This document shows positions 59,998 through 64,000 of a stretch of DNA of 64,000 nucleotides, piece by piece (position 1 is the stretch's first letter; each line of letters starts with the position of its first letter). The stretch is from Bradyrhizobium jicamae. Lineage in GTDB: Bacteria; Pseudomonadota; Alphaproteobacteria; Rhizobiales; Xanthobacteraceae. A program made the position numbers and the translations under genes. Where the stretch lies: contig NZ_JAFCJX010000022.1 in assembly GCF_018130695.1 (NCBI RefSeq), positions 62,001-126,000 of the forward strand. The letters are read 5' to 3'. A model generated the notes under the pieces. That model searched no databases, had not been told where the DNA came from, and saw only the letters and a list, made by a program, of their open reading frames with translations.

Positions 59998-60489
59998 ATG
60001 TCGTTCAAGTCCCAGCGTATCGGGTTCATCTCCTTGGCCAGCGCAGTGCTGCTGTGGCCGGTCATGTCTTTGGCCGCGCCCGAGCCTGACCGCATCGCCG
60101 TCAATGTCGATCAGGCCAAGCTCGTCAAGCTGCCCACCGGCATTGCCACCATCGTGGTCGGCAATCCCCTGATCGCCGATGTTTCCTTGCAGAGTGGCGG
60201 CATTGTCGTCGTCACCGGCAAGGGCTACGGCGCCACCAATTTCATCGCCCTCGACCGCACCGGCCAGGTGCTGGTGGATCGTCAGATCCAGGTCGAAGGT
60301 CCGTCGGATCAGCTCGTCACCGTCTATCGCGGCGTCGAGCGCGAGACCTACAGCTGCATGCCGATGTGCCAACGTCGCCTCACGCTCGGCGACGGCGAGA
60401 CCTACTTCAAGCGCACGATCGACCAGACCAGCTCGCTGAACGCGCAGGCTGTCGGGCAGGCTGCGGCCGCCAGCCGGCCGGCCAACTGA
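59998..60489 (+). CDS. Standalone pilus assembly N-domain protein (CpaC N-terminal-like)
   Basis: This is a 163-residue exported protein (signal about 1-28, IGFISLASAVLLWPVMSLAA). The rest matches only the N-domain of CpaC-type secretins: IAVNVDQAKLVKLPTGIATIVVGNPLIADVSLQSGGIVVVTGKGYGATNFIALDRTGQVLVDRQIQVEG. There is no secretin domain. A C-terminal stretch has two cysteines in YSCMPMCQRR. It may be an accessory that docks with CpaC in the periplasm. It precedes two pseudopilin genes, so it is likely part of the tad locus. The role is inferred. Confidence 0.85.
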   Translation: MSFKSQRIGFISLASAVLLWPVMSLAAPEPDRIAVNVDQAKLVKLPTGIATIVVGNPLIADVSLQSGGIVVVTGKGYGATNFIALDRTGQVLVDRQIQVEGPSDQLVTVYRGVERETYSCMPMCQRRLTLGDGETYFKRTIDQTSSLNAQAVGQAAAASRPAN

Positions 60490-60513
60490 TCGCGCAGAAT
60501 TCAAGGGGAGCAG

Positions 60514-60543
60514 GGCGTCGGCGCAGCTGCGCCGACGCCATTT
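60514..60543 (+). terminator. Hairpin after the pilus N-domain gene
   Basis: A perfect 13-bp palindromic stem (60514-60539, arms GGCGTCGGCGCAG/CTGCGCCGACGCC) is followed by ATTTCCCATTTT. It lies 24 bp past the stop codon and may partly end that transcript before tadE. The T-run is broken, so strength is uncertain. Confidence 0.6.
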
Positions 60544-60683
60544 CCCATTTTGCGGGCAACGTTGCCGGCATGGTTAAGTTCGCCCTAACGGAACAGGGCA
60601 TGTCGTCTGGAACGGGCGAAACACTTCCACAATCTGTTTCCGGTAATTGTCGTCACGAAATTACCGCTCGTCCGGGGTCGTTG

Positions 60684-61214
60684 ATGCCGCCAGTCTCTCT
60701 TCGCACACTCCTGCGCCGCTTCCGCCGCAACCGCCGCGGCTCGGCGGTGGTCGAATTCGCGCTGGTCGCGCCGATCTTCTTCGCGCTGTTGTTTGCGATC
60801 ATCGAGACTGCGATGGTGTTCTTCGCCAGCCAGGTGCTCGAGACCGTGACGCAGGATTCCGCGCGCATGATCATGACCGGGCAGGCGCAGAACGCCTCCT
60901 ACACCCAGGCGCAGTTCAAGACCTATGTCTGCGGCAAGATCAGCGTGATGTTCGATTGCGCCAACGGCATCTACGTCGACGTCAGGAGCTATTCGCAGTT
61001 CTCGACCGTCAGCGTCACCGCGCCAATCGATTCCAGCGGCAATTTCGTCAACAGCATGAGCTACAGCCCCGGCAACGCCGGCGACATCGTGGTGGTGCGG
61101 GTGTTCTACCAGTGGCCGCTGTTCGTCACGAGCCTCGGCTACAACATCGCCAATCTCAACAACAAGAAGCGGCTGCTGACGGCGACTGCAGCGTTCAAGA
61201 ACGAGCCCTTCTGA
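60684..61214 (+). CDS. tadE: TadE-family pseudopilin
   Basis: This 176-residue protein has a basic N-terminus, LRRFRRNRRGSAVVEFALVAPIFFALLFAIIETAMVFF. A prepilin-peptidase site after the glycine of RRG (E at +5, then F) is followed by a membrane helix, the TadE pattern. The periplasmic domain contains a cysteine pair (YVCGKISVMFDC). I choose the ATG at 60684 just before the basic region; longer in-frame starts have no ribosome site. It is followed 9 bp later by a second pseudopilin gene. Processing by CpaA is expected. Confidence 0.9.
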   Translation: MPPVSLRTLLRRFRRNRRGSAVVEFALVAPIFFALLFAIIETAMVFFASQVLETVTQDSARMIMTGQAQNASYTQAQFKTYVCGKISVMFDCANGIYVDVRSYSQFSTVSVTAPIDSSGNFVNSMSYSPGNAGDIVVVRVFYQWPLFVTSLGYNIANLNNKKRLLTATAAFKNEPF

Positions 61215-61223
61215 GGCGACACC

Positions 61224-61817
61224 ATGCACAAGATACATTCGATCCGGTTTCGCCTGCAGCGCTCCATCACCGCCTTCGCGCAGGATTGCGCGGGCCTGGC
61301 GGCGACCGAGTTCGCCTTCATCGTGCCGCTGATGCTGGTGATGTTCTTCGGCACCATCGAGATTTCGTCCGCGGTCGCGGTCGATCGCAAGGTGACGCTG
61401 ATGGCGCGCACGCTGTCCGACCTGACCTCGCAGTCGACCTCGGTGGCCGACACTGATCTGACCAACTTCTTCAATGCCGCGATCGGCATCATGACGCCGT
61501 ATTCGTCGTCGACGACCAACTCCACCATCAGCGAGCTCTATGTCGACTCGACGGGGACGGCGAAGGTGCAGTGGAGCAAGGGTTCGGCGCCGCGCACCAC
61601 GGGCACCACGGTCGCGATTCCGACTGCGCTGCAGATCTCCGGCACCTATCTGATCTACAGCGAGGTCAACTACACCTATGTGCCGTCGCTGGGCTACGTG
61701 CTGACGAAGACCGGCTTCAAGCTGTCCGACGTCGCCTACACTCGGCCGCGGCAATCGACCTGCGTGATCTATCCGACGCCGACCTCGGGCACGACGCCGG
61801 CTTGCCCGACGTCGTAA
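61224..61817 (+). CDS. TadE/TadG-family pilus assembly protein
   Basis: This is a 197-residue pseudopilin-like protein. The N-terminus SIRFRLQRSITAFAQDCAGLAATEFAFIVPLMLVMFFGTIEIS has the G-x4-E-F site and hydrophobic helix of TadE/TadG. The remaining Ser/Thr-rich periplasmic part ends with two cysteines (STCVIYPTPTSGTTPACPTS). At this length it is TadE-like rather than full TadG, which also has a von Willebrand domain that is absent here. It is probably cotranscribed with the upstream tadE gene. Confidence 0.88.
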   Translation: MHKIHSIRFRLQRSITAFAQDCAGLAATEFAFIVPLMLVMFFGTIEISSAVAVDRKVTLMARTLSDLTSQSTSVADTDLTNFFNAAIGIMTPYSSSTTNSTISELYVDSTGTAKVQWSKGSAPRTTGTTVAIPTALQISGTYLIYSEVNYTYVPSLGYVLTKTGFKLSDVAYTRPRQSTCVIYPTPTSGTTPACPTS

Positions 61818-61841
61818 TCAAGAATCCCAACGCAAACAAAA

Positions 61842-61867
61842 AAGGCCGCACCCAAAAGTGCGGCCTT
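61842..61867 (-). terminator. Terminator between the pseudopilin gene and cspA (mainly for cspA)
   Basis: A perfect 10-bp stem AAGGCCGCAC/GTGCGGCCTT with a 6-nt loop is followed on the minus strand by TTTTTTG, which ends the cspA transcript. On the plus strand it lies 25 bp past the pseudopilin stop and may also work there, with a weaker T-run. Confidence 0.82.
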
Positions 61868-61930
61868 CATTGTCTTTGACGTTGTGTCTCTGACGGATTG
61901 TATTTGGACGATCTGTCTTTGACGACAATC

Positions 61931-61958
61931 TCCCGAAGGCTCGCTCCCGAAGGCTCGC
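61931..61958. repeat. Perfect 14-bp tandem duplication
   Basis: TCCCGAAGGCTCGC occurs twice in direct succession (61931-61944 and 61945-61958) in the cspA 3' region. TCTTTGACG also appears twice nearby (61873 and 61916 regions). No function is evident. Confidence 0.85.
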
Positions 61959-61976
61959 ACCCGTCGGGAATTCGGC

Positions 61977-62189
61977 TTAGCCAGCGGCGCGAAGATTATC
62001 GGCCGAGGATTTGCCGGAACGGCGGTCAGCGACGATCTCGTAGGAGATCTTCTGGCCTTCACGCAGAGTGCCAAGGCCGGCGCGCTCGACTGCACTGATG
62101 TGCACGAACACGTCATTCCCGCCTTCATCCGGCTGGATGAAGCCGTAGCCCTTGGTTGCGTTAAACCACTTCACGGTTCCCATGCTCAC
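61977..62189 (-). CDS. CspA-family cold-shock/RNA chaperone protein
   Basis: This 70-residue single cold-shock domain protein starts MSMGTVKWFNATKGYGFIQPDEGGNDVFVHISAVERAG. RNP1 is KGYGFIQ and RNP2 is DVFVHIS, both complete. It binds single-stranded RNA/DNA and melts RNA structure. A leader of more than 100 bp lies upstream (62190-62330), as is often found for regulated csp mRNAs. It sits with infA and a DEAD-box helicase gene on the same strand, giving an RNA-remodelling group. Confidence 0.96.
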   Translation of the reverse strand: MSMGTVKWFNATKGYGFIQPDEGGNDVFVHISAVERAGLGTLREGQKISYEIVADRRSGKSSADNLRAAG

Positions 62190-62456
62190 GTGGGTAGTCC
62201 CTTCTCAGATATACAAGTTCAAGACCCGCTGATCGGCGGGGTGGTGAGATCGAATTTTTGGAAGGGTCGTCAGCGTCCGAACCGGCTGTACCGGTGTTAG
62301 CTAATGTCGTCCGGCCGAAAATCGATGAACAATATTATTCGATAGAGGGCTTCAAAACAATCCTGACGTGCGCGATTTTTTGGCCCGGGCGTGGGCCCGG
62401 CCAGTTTTGCGCATGAACATCGAGCGTCATGCGCGCGTCAGTTGTGCTCCTGTGCC

Positions 62457-62747
62457 TCAGCGGCGGCGGAACTGGCCGCCGCGCTGCTGTCCACCGCGCG
62501 GCGGACCGCCCGGTGTCGATGGACGTTCGTCCTTGTGGCGGAATATCAGGCGGCCCTTTTCCAGGTCGTAGGGCGACATTTCGATCGTGACGCGGTCACC
62601 GGCCAGCGTCTTGATGCGGTTCTTCTTCATCTTGCCCGCGGTGTAGGCAACGATCTCATGCCCGGCGTCGAGCTGCACGCGGTAGCGCGCGTCGGGGAGG
62701 ATTTCGGTGACCAGCCCTTCGAACTGGATCAGCTCTTCCTTAGCCAT
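62457..62747 (-). CDS. infA: Translation initiation factor IF-1 with an RGG-rich tail
   Basis: This 96-residue protein starts with a complete IF-1 S1/OB fold, MAKEELIQFEGLVTEILPDARYRVQLDAGHEIVAYTAGKMKKNRIKTLAGDRVTIEMSPYDLEKGRLIFRHK (about 72 residues, the whole length of usual IF-1). A tail of about 24 residues follows, GGPPRGGQQRGGQFRRR. The extra tail is Arg/Gly-rich like those of RNA chaperones. It lies 24 bp downstream of a DEAD-box helicase gene. Genomes of this group may carry a second, tail-less infA, so this one might be specialised; that is inference. Confidence 0.95.
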   Translation of the reverse strand: MAKEELIQFEGLVTEILPDARYRVQLDAGHEIVAYTAGKMKKNRIKTLAGDRVTIEMSPYDLEKGRLIFRHKDERPSTPGGPPRGGQQRGGQFRRR

Positions 62748-62771
62748 GTAGGTCTCCAGATCCAGCGGCGG

Positions 62772-64000
62772 TCAGCGCTGCGGTCGGTTGTTGCGGTTCG
62801 GTTGCGGTTTCGGCCGGCTTTCGCGATGCAAGAAGGCGACGCCCTGAATGCTCTCGCTGTTGCCGGCGTGAGACGGACGTGGCGACTCGCCCCGGTTCGT
62901 CTGCGGCGCGCCACTATTACCACCCCGACGGCGGCGGCGGCGAGGGCCTTTTGCACCCGGAGCCGCCTCATTTCCACGGACCGTATGTGCCCGCGGCGCA
63001 GAGCGGCCGCCCCGGTGCGGCTGGGCCGCGGCGGGAGCTGCCTCGCGCTCGCGGTTGGCGCCGGGCGTGCGGCGGTCTTCCCGCGGCACCGTGATCTTGA
63101 TCAGGCGCTCGATGTCGCGCAGGTAGCCCATCTCCTCGGCGCCCGCGATCAGCGAGATCGCAATACCTTCAGCGCCGGCGCGCGCGGTGCGGCCGATGCG
63201 GTGGACGTAGGTTTCCGGCACGTTCGGCAGGTCGAAATTGACGACATGGCTGATGCCGTCGACGTCGATGCCGCGGGCAGCGATGTCGGTCGCGACCAGG
63301 GTGCGGATCTCGCCGGAGCGGAACGCCGCCAGCGTGCGCTCGCGGTGGTTCTGCGACTTGTTGCCGTGGATCGCATTGGCCTCGATGCCGGCCCTGGCCA
63401 GCGTCTTCACGACCTTGTCGGCGCCATGCTTGGTGCGGGTGAACACCAGCGCGCGGTTGACCGGTTCCTGCTTGAGGATCTGGGCCAGCACGGCCGGCTT
63501 GGCGGCGAAATCGACCTGGATCGCGCGCTGGGCGATGCGATCGGCGGTCGAGGACACCGGCGTCACCGCCACGCGGGCGGGTTCGCGCAGCATGGAATCG
63601 GCGAGCTCGGCGATGTCCTTGGGCATGGTGGCCGAGAAGAACAGCGTCTGGCGGCGGATCGGCAGCTTGGCGACGATTTTGCGGATGTCGTTGATGAAGC
63701 CCATGTCGAGCATGCGGTCGGCTTCATCAAGCACCAGGAACTCGACCTGGTTCAGCTTGAGGCCGTTGCTCTGCACGAGGTCGAGCAGACGGCCGGGGGT
63801 GGCCACCAGCACGTCCACACCCTGCATCAGGGAGCGGACCTGGCGGCCCATCGGCACGCCACCGATCGCCAGCGCCGAGGAGAGGCGGATATGGCGGCCA
63901 TAGGCGTTGAAGCTGTCGAGGATCTGCCCGGACAGCTCGCGGGTCGGCGAGAGCACCAGCACGCGGCAGCTCTTCGGCTGCGGGCGGACGCGGTTCTCAA
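62772..64000 (-). CDS. DEAD-box RNA helicase, N-terminus beyond the window edge
   Basis: The frame is open to the window edge, so the start, Q motif and Walker A lie outside. Visible motifs are Ia (PTRELSGQI), GG (ATPGRLLDLV), DEAD (FLVLDEADRMLDMGF), SAT (FFSATMPKDIAELA), IV (ALVFTRTKHGADKVV), V (LVATDIAARGIDVDGISHVVNFDLP) and VI (YVHRIGRTARAGAEG). The C-terminal tail of about 100 residues is basic and rich in Arg, Gly, Pro and Asn (KGPRRRRRRGGNSG), as in RhlE-type helicases. At least 409 residues are encoded here. It is probably in an operon with infA. Confidence 0.96.
   Translation of the reverse strand, partial: ENRVRPQPKSCRVLVLSPTRELSGQILDSFNAYGRHIRLSSALAIGGVPMGRQVRSLMQGVDVLVATPGRLLDLVQSNGLKLNQVEFLVLDEADRMLDMGFINDIRKIVAKLPIRRQTLFFSATMPKDIAELADSMLREPARVAVTPVSSTADRIAQRAIQVDFAAKPAVLAQILKQEPVNRALVFTRTKHGADKVVKTLARAGIEANAIHGNKSQNHRERTLAAFRSGEIRTLVATDIAARGIDVDGISHVVNFDLPNVPETYVHRIGRTARAGAEGIAISLIAGAEEMGYLRDIERLIKITVPREDRRTPGANREREAAPAAAQPHRGGRSAPRAHTVRGNEAAPGAKGPRRRRRRGGNSGAPQTNRGESPRPSHAGNSESIQGVAFLHRESRPKPQPNRNNRPQR

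Noticed and set aside
62377..62401. Terminator-like GGCCCGGGC..GGGCCCGGCC hairpin after infA
   Set aside because: Pairing contains mismatches, and on the minus strand the hairpin is followed by A rather than T residues, so it does not fit an infA terminator.

Overview
The window reads as chromosomal DNA of an alphaproteobacterium in the Bradyrhizobium/Rhodopseudomonas group (Nitrobacteraceae). Most genes are GC-rich. The gene set includes a membrane-anchored cytochrome of the CycM type, a pim-type dicarboxylate beta-oxidation cluster and a complete tad/cpa pilus locus. The gaps between genes are filled with the palindromic repeats typical of Bradyrhizobium genomes. Genus assignment is an inference from gene content and repeats; no rRNA lies in the window.

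Region 1 (1-19.4 kb) is a catabolic block. A minus-strand branched-chain-amino-acid-type ABC transporter (livG-livF-livH-livM) is followed by three tandem paralogous periplasmic binding proteins. An IclR-family regulator lies upstream of livG and is divergent from pimF. A perfect 8-bp inverted repeat in that divergent gap is the best operator candidate. On the plus strand follow pimF (hydratase/dehydrogenase), pimA (CoA ligase), pimB (thiolase), pimC and pimD (two acyl-CoA dehydrogenase subunits), a short-chain dehydrogenase and glpK. The simplest reading is uptake of dicarboxylic or fatty acids by the transporter, activation by PimA and beta-oxidation by PimCD, PimF and PimB.

Region 2 (19.4-27.4 kb) is mosaic. 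It has a penicillin-acylase-type Ntn hydrolase whose N-terminus contains a palindromic repeat in frame, a GNAT acetyltransferase, and then a compact AT-richer island of two minus-strand genes (a HEPN-like protein and a DUF4238-like protein). A small secreted protein, two glutathione S-transferases and about 600 bp of nested repeats follow. The two-gene island is the most likely place for an undescribed system, possibly defence- or toxin-related.

Region 3 (27.4-36.1 kb) is housekeeping: metF-metH, a luciferase-like oxidoreductase, kdsB-pheA, and cycM.

Region 4 (36.2-46.2 kb) is a Yej-type oligopeptide transporter with two tandem Tat-exported binding proteins (yejA-like x2, yejB, yejE, yejF). 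It meets convergently an M17 aminopeptidase/NlpC-P60 peptidase pair, which suggests import and breakdown of murein or other peptides.

Region 5 (46.3-61.8 kb) is the tad/cpa pilus locus. A TadD-like TPR lipoprotein is on the plus strand. The minus-strand order is pilA-cpaA-cpaB-cpaC-cpaD-cpaE-cpaF-tadB-tadC. After three unrelated plus-strand genes (sterol-desaturase family, a GT-C-like membrane protein, an acyltransferase) come a standalone pilus N-domain protein and two TadE/TadG-type pseudopilins.

Region 6 (61.9-64 kb) is a minus-strand RNA/cold-shock cluster: a DEAD-box helicase cut by the window edge, an IF-1 with an RGG-rich tail, and a CspA-type protein. No tRNA, rRNA, CRISPR, transposase or integrase was seen.
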